This document shows positions 44,931 through 55,230 of a DNA stretch of 64,000 nt, one piece after another (position 1 is the first letter of the stretch; each line of letters starts with the position of its first letter). The DNA is from Chiridota heheva. Its lineage: Eukaryota > Echinodermata > Holothuroidea > Apodida > Chiridotidae. Below the pieces are notes generated by a model. That model was given only the letters and a program-made list of their open reading frames with translations. It was not told where the DNA came from and made no database searches. Made by a program: the position numbers and the translations under genes. The stretch is taken from contig JAIGNY010001753.1 in assembly GCA_020152595.1 (NCBI GenBank), positions 830,001 through 894,000 on the forward strand, read 5' to 3'.

Positions 44931-45470
44931 GAAGGTCTGGTGTGACAGGTGGTAGTGGTTGCACAACCACAAGATGTGGGGGACCACTCTCTGAGTACAG
45001 GGGCGAGTCCTGAGCCACTCTTATGACTACGCTTGTGTGTTCTGCGAGAGTGGCTGCATCTAGTGCAACGATAAGCCAGTCGTCCAGATACATAAAGATT
45101 CTGATGCCTTGCTTTCGTAGAAAGGCTGCTAGAACCCTAATAATCTGGGTGAAGATCCTGGGGGCAGTAGACAGCCTGAAGGGTAGCGCTCTGAATGTGT
45201 ACGTTGCAACCTCGAACAGGAACGACAGAAAACGCCTGTGTTCCTCGTGCATGGGCACATGCAGATACGCATCTGCGAGGACTGATACAACCTGGTGTGC
45301 TTGCCGAAACAAAGCAAAAGACTTCCTCTTGAGGAGGAGTCTTGTAAACTCCAGACAGTAACCCTGCTAAATGGTTGCCAGCACCCACTTGTCTGTGGTG
45401 ACTTTCTCCCACACCTTGAAGAATTTCCCCAAATGCCCCCCGACCGGACCACCCATCAACGGGGGCGTTG
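44931..45470 (-). pseudogene. DIRS reverse transcriptase remnant
   Basis: The minus-strand frame reads GGPVGGHLGKFFKVWEKV and TDKWVLATI, the N-terminal block of DIRS polyproteins (G.L..F...W..IT.D.WVL..I..GY), an in-frame stop, then EFTRLLLKRKSF. It passes directly to LADAYLHVPMHEEHRRFLSF, then FRALPFRLSTAPRIFTQIIR and MYLDDWLIVA (45070-45093), the catalytic YLDD box. The fingers segment (VPKKDGG.RPVLDLR.LN in relatives) is missing between KRKSF and LADAY, an internal deletion of roughly 100-150 codons. The aspartates in ADAYLH and YLDD remain. Confidence 0.88.
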
Positions 45471-45521
45471 GGGGTGGGTCAAAAGGGCTGCCCCATACCT
45501 TTTCCCCACCCTGAGGTCCAT

Positions 45522-46190
45522 CTAAGGTGTGGTTGTTGGGATGATGTCGCCTGGCAGGTGCCTGCGCAGGACCAAACCTAACCCCTCAGTCACCCATACG
45601 GTGAGAGCTTGGAACTTACAGCCCCGCCGTATGACCCGGTCAACAGCTACGAGGGATTCTTCCCTCTGCTGGACCGCAGAGCTGAACACCACTGAAGTGC
45701 CTTTTGCGGGCTGGCGGAGGAGTTGCCATACTCCTTTCTGGATCAAGAGGGTGTTTATGAGCACCTGGTAGGCAGCTGGCTGGACGCGAGTGGCCTGATC
45801 AACCTCTCTGTTGTAGGCCATCCAGTACTTGGCAGGGGTCCTGGCCCAATTCTGTACCCTGGTCACCAGGGAAGCATCTATGGGGAATTGCTTAGCCGTT
45901 GGCTTAGTTTCCCTTTGAGCAGTAGTGAGTGTCTGCGTCGAGACTGTGAGCCCGTCCCTATGAATGGAGCCTCTACCTCCAGCTTAATTTCTCAGGCTAG
46001 GAAATCTAGGAGCTGAGCAACCTGCTCCCCTTGCAACAGGAGGTCCGCCGGAGGTGGTGGCGGGAAAAGGACCTCGTCCAGTACCAGGTAGGGTATGGGG
46101 GGTCCTATCCAGTGCGGTCTGTAAAAGTGGGGCGGCACTGGAAATGGCTTAAACCGGGAGAGTAGGGAGCAAACCCTGTATCGGAGGAAG
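45522..46190 (-). pseudogene. Possible DIRS first-ORF (gag-like) remnant
   Basis: A 114-codon minus-strand frame (45522-45866; NWARTPAKYWMAYNREVDQA...VWQLLRQPAKG) and shorter overlapping frames lie where DIRS elements encode their first protein. I do not recognise a conserved motif; position and G+C are the only support. The adjoining stretch to 46540 has short frames only. Confidence 0.35.
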
Positions 46191-46539
46191 GTATGGTGCT
46201 CTGGGGGAGTCCCTCATCCAGGTCCTGCCTCGCTCAGGAGGGGATGGTACTGGGGGACGGAAGCTTGGGGAGTACTAGGCTCTGCCACAGTGTCCAGCGC
46301 CAAAGGTGCACATGTGAGGGTACGTCTACTCAGCTGCAGGGGCCCATCGTCAGGCACCCTGCTGAGTCTGGGCGGAAGGCGGCGGAAGGGGAGAAGACAA
46401 AGACAGTCTATATAACCGTCGCCTCTCTACCCTCTCTGCTGCTATTAGAATATGCCAGTCGCGGTGGATTCTATGCTCCTATCACGCGGCTGCATCCCAG
46501 TTACTGCGGGTTGGACTCACAGCCTAATCTGCACGTGTA

Positions 46540-47798
46540 GCATGTGAGATGGATGCCTCCGAAATAACTTAACAAAGCGCTTACACGTGACGCATCGCGG
46601 GACATTCTGGATGCATAAAGCACTGACACTCGGGGACCTGTCCTCCGTGTCCATGATACTGGTGTAAATTTTTGCGGAACTATGACGTTTAACTTGGAAA
46701 ATTTGTCTAAGGAAGTTCACAGCCGTGGAACTGCGTAGCTTATGGCTACGCAAGCAAGAAGAAATAGCTCTCGTGATGATATACTTCTTGTGAAGATTGT
46801 TTCCTTATCACCTGACCACGTAGCTTCATAGCTAGTGGGTCTGTATCAGGGTTTATCGTACATTATACATTAACCCTTTCCAAACTATGGAGTCGTACGG
46901 ACCCGTTCACTGAAGCCAAATGAACCCATAAAACCTAGACACGGAGCCGTATGGACCCAAACGGGGCCATACGGAGCTGTGCAATGGACCCATAAAACTT
47001 TGCTACAGACCTGTATGGACCACGTATGGGGCCGCCCAATGGATCCGTAGAGCTGTATCACTAACCCATGTGGGGCAGTGAAAACAAGCCGAGGAGCCGT
47101 ACAGAGCTGATCTCCGGGATCGTTTGAAACCGTAGGAGTAATCTAATGGCTCAACTCTGCCAGCAGTAAGATTACTAGACTAATCAAAAGAGTCTCCGAA
47201 ATAGCGTACGTATAACAAGCCTCAGCCCAAGGACTTACTGACTCAGTAGCACCAAGACGGGGCCCCAGGAGGTAAGTGAATGTAAGCTAACAAAGTAGAA
47301 TACTGCCTCAGACCTCCGCAGCTTAGTAGCATCTAGCTGTGGGTCGTGGAGTAAGTAGAAAACTCTGAGAGACCAAAAGATTTATATTTATATCGCCTCT
47401 TGGCATCTGAAAAGTAGAAATATATCAAACGTATATATATATATATACTTACACCAAAACTCCCCTGCAGGATTGTACTTACGGCCCTTACGTGGGGGAA
47501 ACGGAACTGTGGAAGACATCAAACATAATGAGGCAAGCCACAGCAATTTGGTACACCTTAAACATAAACATTTTTTTTTATATCTGATCAAATTTTAAAT
47601 CCTGAGAAAAAGCGTGAGACGTAAAAACGCGGGGGTTACGTTGAAAACACGAACCACTGTGAACTTGGTGTCTGTGAAGATAAAAAGAAACACTTAATTC
47701 TCCTGAAAGGGGGATGCCAGGGAGACCTATACATGGTCCCTCCAATGCCCAATAAATCGAGCTCATAAATTGAAAACTTTGTCTTAATTATAAGCAAG
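46540..47798. other. DIRS 5' region; degenerate GTATGGACC repeats at 46890-47110
   Basis: Imperfect repeats of GGAGCCGTATGGACCCAAAC (CGTACGGACC, CTGTATGGACC, CGTATGGGGCC and others) spaced about 20-50 bp. TTAACCCTTTCC at 46870 resembles a piggyBac-type terminus but I find no partner. A (TA)n run sits at 47433-47448. Confidence 0.4.
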
Positions 47799-49690
47799 AA
47801 CTAGAACGGTAAATACCGTCATGGTTTGCATGCCCATGCAAATTGACACCCATATCATATGACCCAGCCAATAAAAAAAAAATAGCATCTCACACTAAGT
47901 CCCACATGGCATCCCATGTCCCACATCGCATCCCACCCCATGTCCCACATGACATCCCATCCCATGTCCCACGTGGCATTTCATCATATGTCCCACAGGG
48001 CATCCCATCCTATGACCCACATGGCATTCCACCCTATGTCCCACATCCCATATGACATCCCACCTCATGTCCCACATGACATCCTATGCCTTGTCCCACA
48101 TGGCATTCCACCATATCTCCCACATGGCATTCCACCAGTGTTTCACATGGCATTCCACCATCTGTCACACATGGCATCCCACGCTATGACCCACATGGCA
48201 TCCCATCCTACATGTATGTCCCACATTAACCCAAGCATATGCACCACATGACATCCCTCCCTATGTCCCACATGGCATCTCTTCCTGTGTCCTGCATCAG
48301 TGGCTTCCCACCTGATGTCCCACATGGCATCCCACCTTATGTACCACCATATGCTCCACATGGTATCCCTCCCAATGTACCAATGACATCCTAGTTTATG
48401 TCCCACATGGCATCACATCCCATGTCCCCATGGCCTCCTACCCTATGTCCCACATAGCCTCCTACCCTATGTACCACATAGCCTCCTACCCTATGTCACA
48501 CATGGCGTCCTACTTTATGTAACACATGGTATCCCAACCTATGTCACACTTTGTGTTACTCGTGGCATCCCACCATGTCCCACATGGCATTCTACCCTGT
48601 TCCACCTGGCATCCCACCCCATGTCCCTCATGGCATCACACCCTATGTCCCACATGGCATCCCACCCCATGTCCCACATGACATCCCATAGGCTCCATAA
48701 GAAGTCTCATCCTAGCTATCACAGTCCCTGAATGAGCATACTATGTATGGAAGTGTCAGTTCATATAATAACTTATATGCAAATGACTTGTTAAAATGGG
48801 GTGGGACCCCATTTCCCACATGACATCCCATGTCCCACATGACATTCCTTCCCATGGCATTCCACCCTATGTCCTGCATGGCATTCCACCATATATCCTA
48901 CATGGCAATCCACCGTTCCACATGGCATCCCACCCCATGTCATCCCATAGGCTCCATAAGAAGTTTCATCCCACTGTAGCTATCACAGTCCCTGATTGAG
49001 CATACTATGCATGAAAGTGTCAGTTCATATAATAACTTATATGCAAATGAGTTGTTAAATAAGAAAAAAAGGCAGAGTCAAATAATTATGCCTGATACAG
49101 CCCTTGGTGTATACCACATGGTAAATATTATATTATATGTCCCTCATGGCCTCCATCTGTCCCACATGGCATTCCTCTTTATGTCCATATGCAATCACAT
49201 CCTGTCACACTCCCTGACTAAGCATACTAAATAAAAAGTCTGGTCAGTTCATATACAGTTCTGTAGCAACTTTATGCAAATGAGCACAATAATAAAGGTG
49301 GAGTTTAATAATCATGCCTGATACAACTGTAGGTACCCAAATATTTTGAAGACTTTCAAGGATTTTAAATCTCTGAATAATATTGGAAAATTATATCATT
49401 TTACAGTTATCTTCTAATAAAATATCAAATGTTTTGTAGACTTTTTAAGGAAACTAGTCTTCAATCCTGTCTTGGGTGTTTCTGAAAAACTTTAACATTT
49501 TGTAACAAAATTCTGATCTTCCATAAGAAGAAACTTTAATGAAACTTTAACTTTTTCTGAGGAACTCTAAAGAAACTTAAACATTTTTTAAGGAATTCTC
49601 CAAAAACAAATCTCAGGAAAAATCTGTGGACGGCCAGACGGACGTAATCACCATTACATAGGTTCGCATTATGCTTCTCATGCGAACCAA
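47799..49690 (+). mobile_element. Satellite-carrying element, copy 2, nested in the DIRS element
   Basis: Left end AACTAGAACGGTAAATACCGT, then the stem-loop TTTGCATG/CC/CATGCAAA (47824-47841) and ATTGACACCCATATCATATG. Core of CCCACATGGCATCCCACC units (47900-48690, 48810-48955, degenerate to 49200), with spacer modules (CATAGGCTCCATAAGAAGTC...CTTATATGCAAATGA) at 48688, 48947 and a diverged third at 49215. Right side: AAACTTTAACTTTTTCTGAG, GTGGACGGCCAGACGGACGT, AATCACCATTACATA, and a terminal hairpin GGTTCGCAT (49661-49669) / ATGCGAACC (49680-49688). Co-linear with 12.21-13.72 kb, so the boundaries are supported by comparison. Confidence 0.8.
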
Positions 49691-50307
49691 AAATGAAGTC
49701 ATGAAATTCAGTGTAACCTAAAAGAATAAATAGGCTCTCTTGTACTAACTGTAGCTCCTTAGAGCTAAAAGAAGCCAACTCCCTGCTTACCTTGTGGATA
49801 CTACGACTTCCTACGCATGGGCCAACATGGAAATAAGAAGATGGCCTAATACATGGGAGAACCTGTACTGAAGATATCCTAACATGGTAATACAATACAT
49901 AGTATAACACTAGGCTATCCTCGTGGTAGGGCGGGGCCTAGGGTGAAAAACACTCAAACCCAAGGGAAAGGGGTCCTCTAAACAGGCATACTAGGTGCTC
50001 TAGGGAGTAAAATGCCCGCTTTGTACGGATGGAAGAAAAAACACCCTACCTTAAGTGTAAGCCTAATGGGAAATTCCTGTGAGTCGGATCAAAGAATTCT
50101 CATGTCCCATGGCTACCGTGTCTTACCTCCTAAAACTCCTAAAGGTAAACAGCAAAAGTGAAACTGTATAAAAACCTGTGCGGTGGAGCTGCAAAAGAGA
50201 AATTTGTTAGAAAAAGGGTGAAAATTTTAACAAAACTTTTCAGACCACTTCCAGTAATGTTGTGATAACAACGCGCTGAAAAGAAGTGAGGGTTAGTAGA
50301 GGTATTT
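49691..50307. other. DIRS element, terminal non-coding part
   Basis: Resumes after the nested insertion. No coding motif recognised; a higher G+C patch GGTAGGGCGGGGCCTAGGG at 49925-49943. Confidence 0.4.
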
Positions 50308-50366
50308 GGAGGTCAGGGCTGGGCTGGTTACTACGTTTTTAAGGTCCGTTAGAAGTGCGGTTAGAA
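50308..50366. repeat. DIRS-like element, right inverted terminal repeat
   Basis: GGAGGTCAGGGCTGGGCTGG, TACTACGTTTTTAAGGTCC, GTTAGAAGTGCGGTTAGAA, the complement of 42078-42138. The phrase TCCGTTAGAAG repeats again at 50377, just outside. Confidence 0.8.
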
Positions 50367-50764
50367 GTATGGTAAGTCCGTTAGAAGCATGGTAAACTAG
50401 AAGTAAATACACATGTTCTTCAACTCCATACTCTACTCCACATGCTGACTTGAGAAAATAGAACCTGAAATGTATTAAAGATTAATACACTTCCACCCAG
50501 AGCAGCAAGTATGATATCAAGATTTCCTCGGAAGTCAACAGGCAAGCATCTTCCCAGTCTTTACAAGATAAGTTCCAGAGACTATTGCTTTATTGACCAA
50601 GCAAAAGAAATGACAAAAAATTGTCCCATTTTCCCTTTCCAAACATAACATGGTGGATTATCCTTTCATTCTTGGAACCTTTATCAACACAGTCTGGATG
50701 GATTTTTAATCCTGAAAACATCTTTCAATGAATCACATGTAATTGATCCCTTCATGCGCATTAA

Positions 50765-51278
50765 AGGTTTAGTTCAGTGGTCAAGCAAGTCTTATATGAA
50801 AGAGGACTTTAAATGAAACAAAATCTTATTTCATTAAGGAAGTATTCAAGTTTAATGCCGTTTTATTTGTGTAGAAATGACTGGCGAAGTAAGTCTACTA
50901 TGAAAGGTTGGGGCCCTCATCCTCACATTCTTAACAATTGTTAATGTATTTTAAAGAAAATTGATTGAAAGTTTTGACTATTTGAATTATTTTTCCTCGA
51001 ACTTTCCTCAGGTGGTAAATTATAATTACTTAAATTTACTGGATTCTGTTTTACTACTTTACTGACATATCCGATAATTTTTGAGCTACAAAATATCATA
51101 GACTACATAAAGACTTTGAGGAATCTGAGGTTGTGATGTCAAGTCTGATTTCAGCCATTTCTACCCAATTTTAAACTGATCTCCTTAACGGAATACAATT
51201 TTGAATGCTTTCTTCACCATTTTTTTTCGTTTGAAGTCCTGTTTTATATGAGATGCGTGACATGCCTGAACTAATCCC
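50765..51278. mobile_element. TTAA-flanked foldback MITE, copy 4
   Basis: 514 bp from AGGTTTAGTTCAGTGGTCAA to GCCTGAACTAATCCC, TTAA at 50761-50764 and 51279-51282. Internal landmarks as in the other copies (CTTATATGAAAGAGGACTTT; GAATCTGAGGTTGTGATGTC). Confidence 0.9.
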
Positions 51279-51282
51279 TTAA

Positions 51283-51604
51283 ATATTGAGCCACTTTTTT
51301 TAATGTTTCTTCCTGGCAGCAATTTAGAATTATCTTCACCTTATCCTGGGGCCCTTACTTGAATGATTTGGTAAATCATATAACACACTACAAACATGTA
51401 CAAAGACGTAATAGTTAATCCAATAAAGCAGCTACCCAAATCATATACATCTCAGCATCGGCCATTTTGATCCCTTCTTTGTTTGTTGGGTTAATGGTGC
51501 TATTTATACAAACATTTCAGGAAAATTACATTTAGCGCAGAAAATAATGATGAAATTCAAAATATCACAACTCAATTAGAAATAGTATATTCCAACTCAT
51601 TAGT
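51283..51604. other. No recognised feature
   Basis: Short AT-rich spacer. Confidence 0.4.
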
Positions 51605-51848
51605 TGTTGTGCTCCTTAAAATTTCAAACAGACAGACCCGACCTAATAAATAAGCAGGTCGGGTCAGACTTTTCCTCGTTATTTTCTTTATTCTGAAAAC
51701 CACAAGTAATTAGAATCAAATTCCCTTATCAATGGCCCCATTGTATTCGTTCTCCTGGTTGAGCAGTTATTCTAAGTAAGATAAGTGGTCTCATTATTTG
51801 CTACAGTAAGTTTGTGGTCATAGATCTACTGGAACAAATTTTTAAGGA
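51605..51848 (-). mobile_element. 240-bp hairpin element, copy 3 (inverted, diverged)
   Basis: Reverse-complement copy: GTTGTGCTCCTTAAAATTTC, hairpin GACCCGACCTAATAAATAAG / CAGGTCGGGTC, CTTTATTCTGAAAA, a diverged middle (51715-51775), then CTACAGTAAGTTTGTGGTCA and GGAACAAATTTTTAAGGA. The hairpin is preserved although the middle has drifted. Confidence 0.75.
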
Positions 51849-52614
51849 AAAGTACAAATCATGTATCTGCCTCAGCAATCTTCAAGCATTTTGCAAGATT
51901 ATTGTCAGTGGATCAATGATCCGCATCATGATCCAGAAGATAAGGAGATATGTGAAAACAGAGCCTTCCCATAATCAATTTCAAGGGCAAGGGCAGAATA
52001 TGTGATATTCCCAGACTCATAAGCTTGAGCACCTTCACATTAACTGACTTTGCCTTTTGATTTGTTGCTATATGCTCTCCCAGTCGGCAGAGAGAACGCA
52101 GCCACATAAAAGTTAATGAAAATTATTGATCACGAAATATTGATCGACAGGTAATGAACAGAAGTGACATAATAACCTTCAATCACTGTACAAACAATCT
52201 CTGTCTCCTATAATTGGTGTTCAACACTGGTGGCAAAGTCACTAATGTTATTATGTTTCTCAGGGTCGCAAATAAACTGAAGGTTAGGGAAGAGGGTAAT
52301 TGTGTGCACAAAGATACTTCCTTAAAACATTTGAATATGAATATATTTAAAAAAAATAGAAAATGCAGGCGCAAAATATTGGGCATTGTATGTAATTTAT
52401 GGATGAGAAGGGAGGGGGTTCATGGCCCTCCAACTTTTCAGAAGTATGTGTTTGGCCCGCCAACTTTGAACCAGGCAGCTGTTACTTGTCAAAGTAACAG
52501 CTCTCTGTTTGAACTTACAAATATATCATTTAAACACAATATTTTTCTTTGAATAAGAAAATCAAATTACTGGAACAAATGAATTAATTCTACAAACATA
52601 AAACATATGACACA
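51849..52614. other. No supported gene
   Basis: Short frames without recognisable domains. Confidence 0.35.
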
Positions 52615-52800
52615 AACCAAAAGAGTTTTGGCAAGAAAACAATCAATCTAATTGATGCAGAAATCACTTCAAGTTTCCTCTGTTGAAGAATACTTCAGGC
52701 AGCACCTCTGTACTTCCATGCTTTGGAACTACTTCTTGCTGAGTTGGATCAATGCTTCAACCAAGAGACCTTAAAACGATCTTGAAGATGGTTGATTCGG
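52615..52800 (+). pseudogene. hAT-like (DUF4371/ZMYM-type) transposase fossil
   Basis: In the + strand one frame reads SSVEEYFRQHL (about 52673-52708) and, after a one-base shift, another reads YFHALELLLAELDQCFNQ (about 52712-52766). Together they match the order seen in domesticated and active hAT-like transposases of the zinc finger MYM/KIAA1586 group: (S)VEEYYRR..(F/Y)IP.LDHLL.EL..RF. RVLARKQSI just upstream may correspond to the preceding PR..GRQ..R segment. The reading frame is broken and nothing upstream or downstream is recognised; it is a short fossil. This is a motif-level recognition. Confidence 0.45.
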
Positions 52801-53014
52801 TCCTGCAGATTATTACAGCGGGCAATGGAGGCGCTGTAACTTACTATCCCGCCACAAGTACTGCAAAGCACTGCAACCAAATTATGGAAGGCATTGGAAA
52901 GGTCCCCTACCTCTCAGGGGCGGAAGGCGGGGACAAGACCCCAAAAGATTCCCGGTTACAAGCAGGAAAAATACGTTTCTATCAATCTTCAAGTTGCAGC
53001 TGATCGAGAAATCT
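52801..53014. other. No supported gene
   Basis: An 83-codon frame (52752-53003) continues through the transposase fossil in a different frame; I cannot support it as a gene. Confidence 0.3.
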
Positions 53015-53190
53015 AAAAAAAATTGGGAATTTTCCTTCATTTTCAGGCATTTTTTTTTTTAAGTTTCCTCTTTTTTTGGCAAATTTTGATATTGCTCATT
53101 TTTGGGAAATTTAGTCACTTCTTGGAAAACTTTCTTTAAATTTTGGGAAATGTTTCCACATTCCCAATAATTTTACCAATTTTGAGAAAA
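53015..53190 (+). repeat. T-rich dispersed repeat, copy 7 (partial)
   Basis: Only the T-rich body: TTTTCCTTCATTTTCAGGCA, TTTTTGGGAAATTTAGTCAC, GGAAATGTTTCCACATTCCC. Start and C-rich tail are missing. Confidence 0.65.
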
Positions 53191-54089
53191 TGAAATAAAC
53201 GGAATGCCTATAATCTGTTCGATTAATTTTCTCAAAAAGACAACCGTGAATTTAAAAAAACAGTGGCAAAAGAGTTTTAAATATCTATTTACTACCAGTC
53301 TCCAAAATTTCAGGATATCCATTGAAATTTTGGACAATCCGGAGCGGAAAATGAGAAACCTCATATGTTTAGTGTGGGCTAGTCAAAGGTGTAGGCTCAT
53401 GCGATGACGTAATACATAAAAGTACCTAATATTTTAGGTATTTTAAAGTACCCAGTTTTTTGGGTTGCTCCCGAACTGACAATTATCACTTGTTTCATGA
53501 TTTTGCACAAACCCTCATTTACATGTCACCACTACCAAAACAGTAAGTCATGTATCAAACCACAACTCATCTGTGTATCATGGCACATATGACATGTGTG
53601 TCATGTTTAGATTTACCAGTTTTGGGGAACATTTTGCATAACTGACAATACTAACATGCAAGTATGATGTAGACACAAATACTATAAAATTATCACTTTA
53701 AAAAAAAAAAATTGGCATGAAAACTAACTGCCCCCACCCCATCCCATAATATGCATGACATCACTAACAAAATCAATGGGGCACACTTGAGCAATGGGTA
53801 TCTGTGTGCCACATATGTCATTTACCCAATGTATTGTCCAATTGTGTTAGAGTGTTTATAAGCTCTTTTCAGCAATTGTGACCCCGCCCACCAAATAATA
53901 TTCAATGTTTTTAGCATGTTCACACCAGCTATAACGTCCCAATTAAACCACATATGAAACAATACAGACATGCAGTTGTTAACGAGGCAAATCGTTATAT
54001 GGTCACAATAATTTAGAACTTGATTTAAATTGTTTGATTGGTTGAAATTGCAACCAATTGCTGCACGATTCGTTGGCTCCTATTTTAAA
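53191..54089. other. No supported gene
   Basis: AT-rich. ATGACATGTGTGTCAT (53590-53605) is a short palindrome. Two opposing frames at 53173-53407 are without domains. Confidence 0.35.
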
Positions 54090-54368
54090 GATAAATCCAT
54101 CCAAGCCATTAGGCTCATAGGGCCGGTGCTTATGCCCGGTTTCCATGGCGCAAGCGGATGATAGTACAATGACTCTCCCTAGACGAGACGCCAGTCCATC
54201 ACACGTTAACTCCCCAGCAGCGCTCTGGTACTCATTTTACAGCTGGACTGAAGCAAGTAGAGTAAAGTGCCTTGCTCAAAGACACAATACAACACTCACG
54301 GCAGGAATTGAATCCAGTACCTTTCGCATACGAGCATGACTCCTTAACCACTGAGCCACTGCACCTCT
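54090..54368 (-). mobile_element. tRNA-derived SINE, family 2, copy 2
   Basis: Minus strand: GAGGTGCAGTGGCTCAGTGG (A box), GGTACTGGATTCAATTCC (B-box region), TGTCTTTGAGCAAGGCACTT, GGCGTCTCGTCTAGGGAGAG, CCTAATGGCTTGGATGGATT. Imperfect flanks CTATTTTAAAG / TTATTTTAAGG may be the target-site duplication. Confidence 0.88.
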
Positions 54369-54414
54369 TATTTTAAGGTATATATTAATTAAAACCCCAT
54401 GCTTGACTATAATG

Positions 54415-54497
54415 CTTGGTGTAGCCCAGTCAGTATGGTGATAGAATTCAGATTTTATTCAAACAAACAGTTGTAGGTTCAAATCCTGGCAGAACCA
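54415..54497 (+). repeat. tRNA-like sequence (possible SINE head)
   Basis: GGTGTAGCCCAGTCAGTATGG (A-box-like) and GTAGGTTCAAATCCTGGCAG (near-perfect B box), 45 bp apart. The stems do not fold convincingly, so a tRNA gene is unlikely. No body family recognised. Confidence 0.4.
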
Positions 54498-55045
54498 TTC
54501 TTCTTTCATTTTGCTTTTGCTTATTGTAAGTTTCATCTGGTGACTGCTATTTTAGTACTATCTTATTAATCTCTAAGTTTCACTTTTATCTTTCTAACAA
54601 ATACAAGTACGTTGAAAAAACAAGTTTCCCATATAAATCGTTATAACTAACATTAAGCACTATGATTGGATCTTCACACACACACACAAGACTATGTATG
54701 CACATGTACAGACAGACAGGCATCTTGAGCGTTTCAGAACTGGAGTGACGTCAAAGCTATACATTCCCAATTTTACAGAGACCAACCATGTACCAGCTGA
54801 GACAAGCCTCCCTCTTTATTAATAAAAGTGTTTCAAGATTGTTATAGTAAGCCTCACCTAGGCATATGCATGACATTCATGAGGTAATAACCATCCTTAT
54901 GAAGATAGTCCATCAATCATTCATAGGTTTTGCACAAAGTTCCCCCAAGCATATAACAAATATTTATATTTAGGCTCAGCCAAGGACAAATCTGATTCGC
55001 ATCACTGAACAGCAGTTATGTAGCCTGAGCCCCAGATGAATGACC
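54498..55045. other. No recognised feature
   Basis: AT-rich with an (AC)n run at 54676-54688. Confidence 0.35.
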
Positions 55046-55230
55046 TATTGTGTACAGTGTAACAGTAGCTGGTTGCTAACAAGTGAACTGTGAATAGACA
55101 ATGAAGACGCTGTCAGTTAAGAAGGTATAGATTACCCCTGTATTGTGTATTGTGTAACAATAGCTGGTTGCTAGTCAATGATTTGTGAAGAGTCTCTCCG
55201 GTTGAATGGTGTGGATTACCCCTGATTTTA
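55046..55230. repeat. About 92-bp tandem duplication
   Basis: TATTGTGTACAGTGTAACAG...TAGATTACCCCTG and TATTGTGTATTGTGTAACAA...TGGATTACCCCTG share AGCTGGTTGCTA and order over about 92 bp, roughly 75 percent alike by eye. Confidence 0.75.

Larger units (their letters stand above)
42078..50366 (-). mobile_element. DIRS-like tyrosine-recombinase retrotransposon (degenerate)
   Basis: An 8.3-kb unit with inverted terminal repeats enclosing, on the minus strand and in DIRS order, a possible gag-like region, reverse transcriptase, RNase H and tyrosine recombinase. G+C is visibly higher than in the flanks. All coding parts carry frameshifts and stops, so it is inactive. It also contains a later insertion (47.80-49.69 kb), so the original element was about 6.4 kb. 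DIRS elements replicate via a circular intermediate integrated by the recombinase without target-site duplication (established); accordingly no duplication is seen at the ends. Confidence 0.85.

Noticed and set aside
46870-46882. piggyBac-type end TTAACCCTTTCC
   Set aside because: No matching inverted end found downstream or upstream within reasonable distance.
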